This document shows, in pieces, positions 8,393-14,594 of a stretch of 14,594 nucleotides of DNA. Both the position numbers and the translations under genes were made by a program. Below the pieces are notes generated by a model that was given only the letters and a program-made list of their open reading frames with translations, did not search any database and was not told the origin of the DNA. The stretch's first letter is position 1. Every line of letters begins with the position of its first letter. This DNA comes from Clostridia bacterium (GTDB taxonomy: Bacteria; CBDUZB01; JAGLHV01). Location of the stretch: assembly GCA_030595925.1 (NCBI GenBank), contig JAUVLC010000062.1:1-14594 (forward strand), given 5' to 3'.

Positions 8393-9229
8393 ATGAAAGA
8401 AAAAAAATTCTTTATGATGATAGAAGTATGGGTTTTAGCCTTAGTAATGATTGTCCCCTCTTTAGCTCAGGAAAAAAAATCAGAAGCACAAAAAAAAGAA
8501 TTTACCGCTCTTGAAATTCTAAAAAAATCTGATAGTGTTGCCAATGCACCGAAGGATCAAGAAATTATAATGGAAATGATTCTTATTGATAAGAAAGGAA
8601 AACAAAAAAAGAGAGGAGCAAAGATGTTGCAGAAGGGTAGTGAAAAAAGAATGATTAAATTTCTCTCACCGGCGGATGTGAAGGGCTTAGCATTTTTAGA
8701 CTTACCCAATGATATGATGTATCTCTATTTGCCTGCTTTCAAAAAAATAAGAAGAATTGCCTCTCATGTGAAGAATACCAGTTTTGCAGGAACTGATTTT
8801 ACCTACGATGATATGGCTTCTATCAATTATGCTGATGAATGGGTGCCGGGATTAATGGAAAGTAAGAAAGAAATAGTATCAGTTTCTGCTGAAAAAGAAA
8901 AGGAATTAGAAAGCAAAGAGTGCGAGCATTATCTTCTTGAACTCAAACCTAAAGAAGGAATCAAAAAGGACTATTCTAAATTGGTGATGTGGGTAAGAAA
9001 AGACAATTTTTATCCAGCCAGGATTGAACATTATTCCCGGGAGGGAAAACTATGGAAAATAATGGAAAGAAGGAAAATAGTAAAAGAAGCAAAATACTGG
9101 GTTTCTAAAGAGACAGAAATGAACGACCTTAAAAAAGAACACAAAACCAAAATGCTTATTAGTGAAGTTAAATTTGATCAAGGTCTAAAGGACGAGTTAT
9201 TTTCTCAACGGTATCTTAAGCGAAAGTAA
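8393..9229 (+). CDS. Outer membrane lipoprotein-sorting protein (LolA-like)
   Basis: This 278-residue secreted protein has a signal peptide: a basic start, a hydrophobic core and a likely cleavage after Ala25 (S-L-A/Q). The mature part matches the LolA-like family (pfam17131) with the run FLSPADVKGLAFLDLPN (90-106), then YLPAFKKIRRI (112-122) and the TDFTYDDM segment (134-141) typical of it. These proteins share the LolA/LolB half-barrel fold that shields lipid or acyl chains in the periplasm. The gene begins 40 bases after the RND gene with SD AAGGAG (8378-8383) and ends 29 bases before the outer-membrane barrel gene. Its place between an inner-membrane exporter and an outer-membrane protein suggests it carries the exporter's hydrophobic cargo across the periplasm. 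It is not the classical LolA of lipoprotein transport, which pairs with LolCDE. The cargo cannot be named from sequence. Confidence 0.88.
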   Translation: MKEKKFFMMIEVWVLALVMIVPSLAQEKKSEAQKKEFTALEILKKSDSVANAPKDQEIIMEMILIDKKGKQKKRGAKMLQKGSEKRMIKFLSPADVKGLAFLDLPNDMMYLYLPAFKKIRRIASHVKNTSFAGTDFTYDDMASINYADEWVPGLMESKKEIVSVSAEKEKELESKECEHYLLELKPKEGIKKDYSKLVMWVRKDNFYPARIEHYSREGKLWKIMERRKIVKEAKYWVSKETEMNDLKKEHKTKMLISEVKFDQGLKDELFSQRYLKRK

Positions 9230-9258
9230 GAAAATGAATATAGAAGGAGAATTTTACA

Positions 9259-10599
9259 ATGCGTAAATTTATGTTTTTCTTGGTAATTTCAGGTTTCTTA
9301 CTATCAATTTCCAGAGTCTCTTTTGCTGAAGTAAATTTGAGTGGTTATGTTTTTACTGATAATAGATTAGGGCTGGAAGAAGAGAATAACAAGTTTACCC
9401 GGAACGATAATCGTTTGGCATTAAAACTTGATTCGGATATTTCCGGAGCACATTTTTATAGTGAAATTTGGTTAAGAGGATTAGGTTTTCCTACTGTATC
9501 CCAATCATCGGATTTACAGGAAAAAAGTAAAGAAAAAATTAGTCCCTGGACAATTGAATTCAGAGAAGCCTATATCGATTTCTACAAGTTATTTACCAAT
9601 AATCTGGAATTACGGGTCGGTAGGCAAAGAATTGCCTGGGGAACAGCCGATAAACTCAATCCTACGGATAATCTCAATCCTGATGATTTGGAAGATATAA
9701 TGGATTTTGGACGAAAATTAAGCACCAATTCTATGAAACTGACTTACTATTTAGGAGGTTATACCTTTACCGGGGTATGTATTCCCCTTTTTACTCCGGC
9801 AGTACTTCCTTCCAGCGAGTGGGCGTCGGCGCTTTCCTCACCCATTTCTTTTCCCAACGGGATAACCTTACGCAATTTTACCGATTCAATAATTTTACCG
9901 GAAGATAATCCGCAAGAAAGTTCAATGTTTGCTGTAAAAATGGCCGGGAATTTATTTAACAATGATTTATCCGTCAGCTATTTTTATGGAAGAGATGATT
10001 TACCTTTGATTAACAAAGTGGAAATAACCCCTATTACATCTACGACGGTGGATATAAGAGCCGAAATGATTTATCCAAGGATGCATGTAATTGGAGTTGA
10101 TCTTGCAGGGGCAATTGGAGATATCGGTGTCTGGACAGAGGGAGCATGTTTTATTCCTGAGAAAGTAAAAATGGAAACATCTACGATTGGAATCGGGACA
10201 CAGACTTCTATTGCCTTAAAGGAAGAAGTTTATTTCAAGTATGTTTCCGGGTGGGATTATACCTTCAAAAACGGCCTTTACATCAACAGCCAATTTCTGC
10301 ATGGATTTATCCATGAAAGAGGTAAAGATAATTTAGAAGATTACTTAATGGCTGGAATCGAAAAGAAATTTTTTAACGATGAGTTAAAGGCCAAATTAAA
10401 TTTCGGTGTAGAGATTAAAGATTGGAATGAGATAGAGGATAATTTGGCAACGATGATTTTTCCTGAAGTAAATTATTATCCTGTAGATAACACAGAGATA
10501 ATCCTGGGAGCATATTTAATTGATGGGAAAGATACTACTAATTTTGGGAAAGTTAAGAATAATGATGAGATATATTTAAAATTTAAATATAGTTTTTAA
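9259..10599 (+). CDS. Outer-membrane beta-barrel protein, DUF1302-like
   Basis: This 446-residue protein has a signal peptide cleaved after Ala23 (S-F-A/E) and a mature part of alternating hydrophobic and polar residues ending in YLKFKYSF. The terminal Phe is the usual recognition signal for outer-membrane barrel insertion. Residues about 120-150 read LRVGRQRIAWGTADKLNP and then TDNLNPDDL, the pattern of DUF1302-like proteins found beside RND exporters in several phyla. Those are thought to be porins or outer-membrane partners of the exporter, though their function has not been settled. SD AAGGAG at 9244-9249 is 9 bases before the ATG. Within the operon it would be the outer-membrane end of an RND, LolA-like and barrel path. 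A related porin family remains possible because only the start of the barrel gives a strong motif. Confidence 0.8.
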   Translation: MRKFMFFLVISGFLLSISRVSFAEVNLSGYVFTDNRLGLEEENNKFTRNDNRLALKLDSDISGAHFYSEIWLRGLGFPTVSQSSDLQEKSKEKISPWTIEFREAYIDFYKLFTNNLELRVGRQRIAWGTADKLNPTDNLNPDDLEDIMDFGRKLSTNSMKLTYYLGGYTFTGVCIPLFTPAVLPSSEWASALSSPISFPNGITLRNFTDSIILPEDNPQESSMFAVKMAGNLFNNDLSVSYFYGRDDLPLINKVEITPITSTTVDIRAEMIYPRMHVIGVDLAGAIGDIGVWTEGACFIPEKVKMETSTIGIGTQTSIALKEEVYFKYVSGWDYTFKNGLYINSQFLHGFIHERGKDNLEDYLMAGIEKKFFNDELKAKLNFGVEIKDWNEIEDNLATMIFPEVNYYPVDNTEIILGAYLIDGKDTTNFGKVKNNDEIYLKFKYSF

Positions 10600-10605
10600 A
10601 AACCA

Positions 10606-10803
10606 ATGGAAATAACAAATTTTTTTTTAATAGTAGTAGGAATATTAATAATCTTTGTCGGATTTATAATTTCTATTGTTCCCGATGAAGCAAGAAACTG
10701 GTTTAAAAAATGGATGTTCTTACCCGATAATTTATTTTGTCTGTCAGGGTATCTATGGGGATTAATTGGAATAGCAATGATTGTTGCGGCTTTGGTAGAA
10801 TAG
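10606..10803 (+). CDS. Small two-helix membrane protein
   Basis: This 65-residue protein has two membrane helices (about 6-25 and 50-64) joined by a polar loop holding PDEARNWFKKW and LPDN (39-42). The W-x-x-W/LPDN loop between two helices recalls DUF2065/YjeT-type small proteins, but the likeness is only in layout and short motifs. The ATG lies 6 bases after the stop of the barrel gene and has no SD site of its own, so it is probably translated by re-initiation after that gene. The 65 codons are free of stops, encode a plausible membrane protein and fill the gap before the next promoter, so I think the gene is real. The function is unknown. It could be a small accessory subunit of the exporter. 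Confidence 0.65.
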   Translation: MEITNFFLIVVGILIIFVGFIISIVPDEARNWFKKWMFLPDNLFCLSGYLWGLIGIAMIVAALVE

Positions 10804-10835
10804 TTCATACGAGAAAGGATGTAGAGTGATTTTTG

Positions 10836-10864
10836 TTGACAAACCTGCTTAATTTTTTTATAGT
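10836..10864 (+). promoter_or_regulatory. Sigma-70 type promoter of the phasin-kinase operon
   Basis: TTGACA (10836-10841) and TATAGT (10859-10864) are spaced by exactly 17 bases, so the -35 box is perfect and the -10 box matches five of six. Transcription should begin near 10871, giving a leader of about 60 bases before the phasin-like gene. This is the best promoter in the window, and it separates the phasin-kinase pair from the envelope operon. Confidence 0.8.
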
Positions 10865-10883
10865 TAATGTATGTTAAGAAAAG

Positions 10884-10902
10884 CGACTGCTATTGGCAGT
10901 TG
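10884..10902 (+). promoter_or_regulatory. Leader hairpin between promoter and phasin-like gene
   Basis: CGACTGC (10884-10890) pairs with GCAGTTG (10896-10902) as a 7-bp stem with one G-U pair and a 5-base loop. A short T-run (10906-10910) follows. It lies in the 5' leader, 14 bases before the SD site. It could be a weak terminator for read-through from the envelope operon, an attenuator, or a mRNA-stabilising 5' hairpin. The sequence alone does not decide. Confidence 0.45.
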
Positions 10903-10916
10903 AAATTTTTATTAAG

Positions 10917-10926
10917 AAAGGAGAGG
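10917..10926 (+). promoter_or_regulatory. SD site fixing the start of the phasin-like gene
   Basis: AAAGGAGAGG is a near-complete SD site 6 bases before the ATG at 10933. It decides against the longer reading from 10867, which has no SD site. Confidence 0.8.
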
Positions 10927-10932
10927 AATAAA

Positions 10933-11229
10933 ATGAGTACATTTAAAAACTTGTTTAATTTAGGGTTAGGAACGTTGATTACGACTAAGGAAAAGGCAGA
11001 AGAAGTAGTGGATGAGTTAATCAAAAAAGGGGAAGTTGGGCAGGATGAAGGGAAAGAATTAGTAGATGAGTTGATTCAAAAAGGAGAGAAAACTAAAAAA
11101 GAATTAAAAAAACAAATTGAAAAGATAACTGAAGAGGTGTTAGAAAAAGTAAATATCGGGACAAGGAAAGAAATAGAAGAACTTAAGGCAGAAATCAAAC
11201 AGTTGAAAAAGAAGATAGCACAAAAATAA
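10933..11229 (+). CDS. Phasin-like coiled-coil protein (COG3937 type)
   Basis: This is a 98-residue, very charged, all-helical protein. Its start, MSTFKNLFNLGLGTLITTKEKAEE, is typical of small PHA-synthesis-regulator/phasin-like proteins, followed by two similar segments around VDELIKKGE and VDELIQKGE and a C-terminal coiled coil (about residues 76-98, EELKAEIKQLKKKI). There is no membrane helix or signal peptide, so it should be cytoplasmic. The open frame extends upstream to 10867, but the ATG at 10933 is the right start. A strong SD site (AAAGGAGAGG, 10917-10926) precedes it at 6 bases, and the longer form would begin before the predicted transcription start. The next gene is an ABC1/UbiB-type kinase 42 bases on; as I recall this pairing is found in other anaerobes. 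No PHA synthase is in the window, so a granule role is not supported here. Confidence 0.82.
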   Translation: MSTFKNLFNLGLGTLITTKEKAEEVVDELIKKGEVGQDEGKELVDELIQKGEKTKKELKKQIEKITEEVLEKVNIGTRKEIEELKAEIKQLKKKIAQK

Positions 11230-11256
11230 TCTTTAAAGGAAAATATCTTTATTTGT

Positions 11257-11263
11257 AAAAGGA
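11257..11263 (+). promoter_or_regulatory. SD site supporting the TTG start of the kinase gene
   Basis: AAAAGGA lies 8 bases before the TTG at 11272. It supports this non-ATG start, which also gives the N-terminal helix expected for the ABC1 family. Confidence 0.65.
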
Positions 11264-11271
11264 ATCTTTAA

Positions 11272-12960
11272 TTGTTCGCCGAAAATCTTATTCAGAAAAT
11301 TCATAATGTCCGGCGGTTGAAGCAAATCTTACAGATATTAGGCAAGTATGGGTTTGGTTATATTATTGACCGGTTAAATATCGAAAGAAATGTTGTGGGT
11401 AGAAAGTTAATAAGTTTAGCTTCTACTAAAAAATCCGATTTTTTCGATATGCCTGTTCCAATAAGAATACGCAAAATGTTAGAAGAGCTGGGTCCTACCT
11501 TTATTAAATTCGGTCAGATGTTAAGTATCAGACCCGATTTAATTCCTCTGGAACTATGCAAAGAATTAGAAAAATTGCAGGATAAGGTGCCTCCTTTTTC
11601 CAATGAAAAAGTGGAAAAACAGATTTTTGATGAGTTCAAAAAACCTCTTAATGCAATATTCAATACTTTCTCTTCTTCTCCTGTGGCGGCTGCCTCTTTG
11701 GCTCAAGTACATTTAGCGGAGTTAAAAACAGGGGAAAAAGTAGTAGTCAAGGTCCAACGCCCGGGACTTAAGAAAATAATTACCGCAGATTTAAATATCT
11801 TAAGCGTATTAGCCCAGTTAATGGAAAAATATATTGAAGAAACCAGGCTTTATAACCTTCCGGAAATAGTTAATGAATTAAAAAAAGCACTTTTAAAAGA
11901 AATAGATTTTAATACGGAAGCAAGGAATATAGATAAATTCCGAAGAAATTTCAAGAGTGATGACAGTGTTTATATTCTTAAAGTATTCCATGATTTATCG
12001 ACCAAGAAAGTTTTGACTATGGAGCAAATAGAGGGGATAAAAGTAAGCAAGGTAGAGGAAATAGAAAAAGCCGGTTTGGACAGAAAGCAAATAGCTATAA
12101 ACGGAATGGATGCTATTTTAAAACAAATATTTACCTATGGCTTTTTTCATGCTGATCCGCATCCGGGCAATATATTCATTTTAAAAGATAAGCGTATTGC
12201 GTTTATAGATTTCGGGATGGTAGGGCGTATTGACGAAGAAACAAAAATTCAGCTTTCCAATATTTTAACAGCGGTTATTCGACAGGATGTACCAGGGATA
12301 ATAGACTCTTTTATTTCGATGGGGACAATTGATGAAGTGGTTTCTTTTAAAAAATTGAGTTTGGATTTGACGGATTTAGTGGAAAGCTACTATGAAATTC
12401 CTTTAAAAGAATTAAAAATGGATAAAGTTTTGCCGGACATATTAAATGTTATTTCAGAAAATAAAATTAAAATTCCATCTGATTTATTTCTTCTCAGCAG
12501 AGCTTTGATTACCATAGAAGGGGTAGGGAAAAAATTATATCCGGATTTTGATGCAGTAACCCGGACAAAACCTTTTGTTACAAAATTAATAAGACAAAAG
12601 TATAGTCCTAAAATGATAGCCAGGGAAATAAGGGGATTAGCCAGAGAATTATATAGATTTACCAGGATATTACCTAAGGATTTAACGTTAATCTTTAACA
12701 AGATAAAAAAAGGAAAATTAAAGATAGAGTTTGAGCACAGGGGATTGGAAAATTTAATTTTCGAGATGGATAAGGTTAGTAACCGGATTGCTTTTAGCGT
12801 AGTTATAGCCGCATTAATTATTGGTTCATCGATAGTTATCCAGGTCGATAAAGGTCCTTTGCTTTTTGATCTTCCTGTTTTAGGGCTTATCGGGTTTCTT
12901 TTTGCCGGAGCAATGGCTTTATGGTTGGCTATTGCTATTTTGCGCTCGGGAAAACTATAA
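11272..12960 (+). CDS. ABC1/UbiB/AarF-family atypical protein kinase-like protein
   Basis: This 562-residue protein of the ABC1/ADCK/UbiB family carries the family's diagnostic motifs: KFGQ (79-82), the Ala-rich nucleotide loop AAASLAQVHLA (139-149) that replaces the glycine-rich loop, Lys160 of VVVKVQRPG, the E-x-D motif EID (210-212), the catalytic HADPHPGN (293-300) and the metal-binding DFG (313-315). Two membrane helices close the protein (about 506-524 and 534-557), as in UbiB. Relatives act as ATPases needed for ubiquinone or other isoprenoid-lipid metabolism and are thought to help extract or handle such lipids at the membrane. Translation begins at TTG. All motifs are intact, so it should be active. 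It follows the phasin-like gene and ends before a strong terminator. In an anaerobe without ubiquinone the partner may be menaquinone or another isoprenoid; nothing in the window identifies it. Confidence 0.93.
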   Translation: MFAENLIQKIHNVRRLKQILQILGKYGFGYIIDRLNIERNVVGRKLISLASTKKSDFFDMPVPIRIRKMLEELGPTFIKFGQMLSIRPDLIPLELCKELEKLQDKVPPFSNEKVEKQIFDEFKKPLNAIFNTFSSSPVAAASLAQVHLAELKTGEKVVVKVQRPGLKKIITADLNILSVLAQLMEKYIEETRLYNLPEIVNELKKALLKEIDFNTEARNIDKFRRNFKSDDSVYILKVFHDLSTKKVLTMEQIEGIKVSKVEEIEKAGLDRKQIAINGMDAILKQIFTYGFFHADPHPGNIFILKDKRIAFIDFGMVGRIDEETKIQLSNILTAVIRQDVPGIIDSFISMGTIDEVVSFKKLSLDLTDLVESYYEIPLKELKMDKVLPDILNVISENKIKIPSDLFLLSRALITIEGVGKKLYPDFDAVTRTKPFVTKLIRQKYSPKMIAREIRGLARELYRFTRILPKDLTLIFNKIKKGKLKIEFEHRGLENLIFEMDKVSNRIAFSVVIAALIIGSSIVIQVDKGPLLFDLPVLGLIGFLFAGAMALWLAIAILRSGKL

Positions 12961-12997
12961 AAATTGGATAATTTAACATTAGAGGTTTTTTTTGTAT

Positions 12998-13030
12998 AAC
13001 AATGCCCATCCTGGGTATTGTTATTTTTTT
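12998..13030 (+). terminator. Intrinsic terminator after the kinase gene
   Basis: AACAATGCCC (12998-13007) pairs with GGGTATTGTT (13013-13022) as a 10-bp stem with one G-U pair and a 5-base loop, followed by seven T (13024-13030). It lies 38 bases after the kinase stop codon and closes the phasin-kinase operon. Confidence 0.88.
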
Positions 13031-13077
13031 GCTTTTCTCTATGGATAAAGAGATAAAATATTTGGGTTATTTTTCAT

Positions 13078-13106
13078 TTGCCTTTAACAATAAATTTTGT
13101 TACAAT
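13078..13106 (+). promoter_or_regulatory. Possible sigma-70 promoter in the gap before the acetyltransferase gene
   Basis: TTGCCT (13078-13083) and TACAAT (13101-13106) are 17 bases apart and match four and five of six consensus bases. It would give a leader of about 265 bases for the acetyltransferase gene. In DNA this AT-rich such matches arise by chance. A second weak pair lies nearer the gene: TTGTCT (13285-13290) and TATAAG (13306-13311), spacing 15. Confidence 0.3.
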
Positions 13107-13362
13107 ATTTTTAAGTTCAGCTTTAATTATTGTAATACTTTTTCTATTAGCTAGTTCCGATAAAATGTAAAAACAAAAGATGGTTGGGCCATTTTGTGTA
13201 AAAACTGTATCACAGGCTTAAGTTCAATGTAGTTTCCCGATAAAAATTTTCTGTTCGCAAATCACCATATACCAGAAATGAGTATTGTCTGTTTCATTGA
13301 TGAATTATAAGAGACCTATCTTGCCTTAAAATATAATTTGAATATTCTATTCAATAAATCAA

Positions 13363-13370
13363 AAAAAGGA
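13363..13370 (+). promoter_or_regulatory. SD site supporting the GTG start of the acetyltransferase gene
   Basis: AAAAAGGA lies 7 bases before the GTG at 13378 and supports this non-ATG start. Confidence 0.7.
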
Positions 13371-13377
13371 ATTATTT

Positions 13378-14475
13378 GTGAGAAATACATATAAGATTGA
13401 GGAATATAATAATGAGCAATCCTTTGAGCAACTATATCAGGATTTAATGGAACAAGTCTGGAAAAGTGGTTATGAAAAGCAGAGTATGACAGATATGGAT
13501 GTTGATTTTTTGGAATGGATTTTGAATTCATCCAAAAGCAATATTAAGTTTAATATTAAAACACAAAATAAAATAGTTAGTTTCATCGGTGGGTTTAGAA
13601 GAAAAATTAGGTTTTTTAACCAGGAATTGGAAACCTATATTGGAGGATTATTTTCTGTTCATCCGGAATATCAAAGGAAAGGATTGGGATATAGTCAGTT
13701 TTTAAAAAGGGCTAAGGAAATAATAGATAAAAGAAAATGTCCGTGTTTTTTTATTTATCAGGATAAAGGCCACTCATCAACTTTGCTTTTAAAAAAATTT
13801 GCCCGAAAGGAAAATTACGGGGTAAAAAAACTGGCCACTTTTAATTTGTACGTGAAAATGTTAGATTTAAAAAAAGTAAATCAGTGTGAACCCTTGAAAT
13901 TTTATGAGAAGATACTCCTTTTGAAACCTTTTAAAAACTGGATAGAAAAAGTAAAAATAGATGAAACCTATTTTCAAAATATCAGTTTATTTAAAAAAGA
14001 TGATCTGGAGCAATGTCAGGAGTTATTGAATTTATATTCGAAAGATAAGAAAATAAAACTGGCCAGAATTTGGGATGATCGGGAAGAGCTTTTTAGACAA
14101 CTTTCTTTTAAAAACAAAGCCGAAACGCTGATTTTTAAAGAAAATAATCAGGTCAGGGGGATTATAAATTATTACTATATGACTTTACGGGGAAAGACAA
14201 ATATCAAGGTTGCATTTTTAGATAATCTTTATTTGAAACCCTTAAGCCAAAAAGAACAAGAGTCTTTTCTTTCTTTTTATCTTAAATACGTTAAAAAACA
14301 AGGGTGTTCTGCAGTAATTAGTTGTAACTTCGCCTACTTTGGCCAAAAAATCTTCCGGAAATTCCATTTTGTGCAATATCCTCGCTATATGCATTTTATT
14401 GCCATTGGCAGAAAAGATTACTTATCACAATTCAAAGAATTAAAAAAAGACGAAATTTATTTAGACCTTAAATAA
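13378..14475 (+). CDS. GNAT-family acetyltransferase with two GNAT-like modules
   Basis: This 365-residue cytoplasmic protein begins with a GNAT module (about 1-160). The acetyl-CoA binding motif Q-x-x-G-x-G is seen as QRKGLG (99-104) after the beta-strand LFSVHPEY, with the following helix YSQFLKRAKEI. The second half (about 195-350) looks like another GNAT fold: a strand pair around LIFKENNQVRGIINYYYM, then FLDNLYLKP, a helix, and a final RKFHFVQYPRYMHFI segment. It lacks the Q/R-x-x-G-x-G/A motif, so only the first module should bind acetyl-CoA and the second may shape the substrate site. Tandem GNAT proteins of this kind acetylate amines on small molecules or peptides, but the substrate is not predictable. 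GTG start with a good SD site. It stands alone after a terminator and a gene-free gap, with no further gene in the window. Confidence 0.8.
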   Translation: MRNTYKIEEYNNEQSFEQLYQDLMEQVWKSGYEKQSMTDMDVDFLEWILNSSKSNIKFNIKTQNKIVSFIGGFRRKIRFFNQELETYIGGLFSVHPEYQRKGLGYSQFLKRAKEIIDKRKCPCFFIYQDKGHSSTLLLKKFARKENYGVKKLATFNLYVKMLDLKKVNQCEPLKFYEKILLLKPFKNWIEKVKIDETYFQNISLFKKDDLEQCQELLNLYSKDKKIKLARIWDDREELFRQLSFKNKAETLIFKENNQVRGIINYYYMTLRGKTNIKVAFLDNLYLKPLSQKEQESFLSFYLKYVKKQGCSAVISCNFAYFGQKIFRKFHFVQYPRYMHFIAIGRKDYLSQFKELKKDEIYLDLK

Positions 14476-14594
14476 TATAAAAATCAATAGTAATTTCGGT
14501 TCATTCGTATTTATTGTGGAACTAATCAATGATTTAGTAATCGATAATGTTGCAGATATACTCTTTTTTTTAACATTTTCAAATTTTCTACTAT
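14476..14594 (+). other. Right-end non-coding tail
   Basis: The last 119 bases are AT-rich and hold no gene, clear hairpin terminator or promoter that I can support. A run of T near 14564-14571 has no stem before it. Confidence 0.5.

Larger units (their letters stand above)
13031..13377 (+). other. Gene-free stretch between terminator and acetyltransferase gene
   Basis: About 350 bases after the terminator hold no convincing gene on either strand. I see the weak promoter candidates, an imperfect direct repeat (TAGTT followed by CCGATAAAA at 13152-13165 and 13230-13245), and the SD site of the next gene at its right end. A small RNA or long leader is possible but not shown. Confidence 0.6.

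Noticed and set aside
10867-10932. Longer N-terminus for the phasin-like protein
   Set aside because: The start would precede the predicted transcription start, has no SD site and adds residues unlike the family.
1-14594. CRISPR array, transposon, integrase or defence system
   Set aside because: No spaced repeats, terminal inverted repeats, recombinase or nuclease motifs were found on either strand.

Overview
The window reads as a piece of a low-GC, SD-using, diderm and probably anaerobic bacterium, joined on its left to a stretch that looks different. Anaerobic metabolism is suggested by a large 2-hydroxyacyl-CoA dehydratase-type activase. An outer membrane is suggested by a beta-barrel protein with a signal peptide and a C-terminal Phe, next to an RND exporter and a LolA-like protein. 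I cannot assign a phylum with confidence; an uncultured lineage such as Atribacterota would fit, but this is a guess. There are no rRNA, tRNA, CRISPR or transposase genes.

Left part (1-about 5.3 kb). A small YtxH-type membrane protein is on the minus strand, followed by a 4.3-kb activase/DUF2229 gene on the plus strand that lacks the start of its first ATPase module. Next comes a patatin-like phospholipase remnant (4986-5334), broken by a deletion and a frame change. Neither intact gene here has a clear Shine-Dalgarno (SD) site, and the ytxH-like gene has a TAnnTTTG-like -7 box as in Bacteroidota. Sampled lines are near 40% GC.

Middle (5350-10803). This is an envelope operon, all on the plus strand with tight spacing and strong SD sites on its three main genes. 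It holds an RND/MMPL exporter (1000 aa) with a large extra periplasmic insertion, a periplasmic LolA-like protein, a DUF1302-like outer-membrane barrel and a two-helix membrane protein. The likely joint role is moving a lipid or other hydrophobic substrate between the inner and outer membranes.

Right part (10836-14475). A near-consensus sigma-70 promoter and a leader hairpin precede a phasin-like coiled-coil protein and an ABC1/UbiB-family atypical kinase, closed by a good intrinsic terminator. After a gene-free stretch of about 350 bases comes a two-module GNAT acetyltransferase. Sampled lines here are near 30% GC.

The main points for follow-up are the RND insertion, the change in composition and translation signals around the broken patatin gene (horizontal transfer, decay or chimeric assembly), the truncated activase, and the phasin-kinase pair with its own promoter. 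I see no clearly new defence or mobile system.
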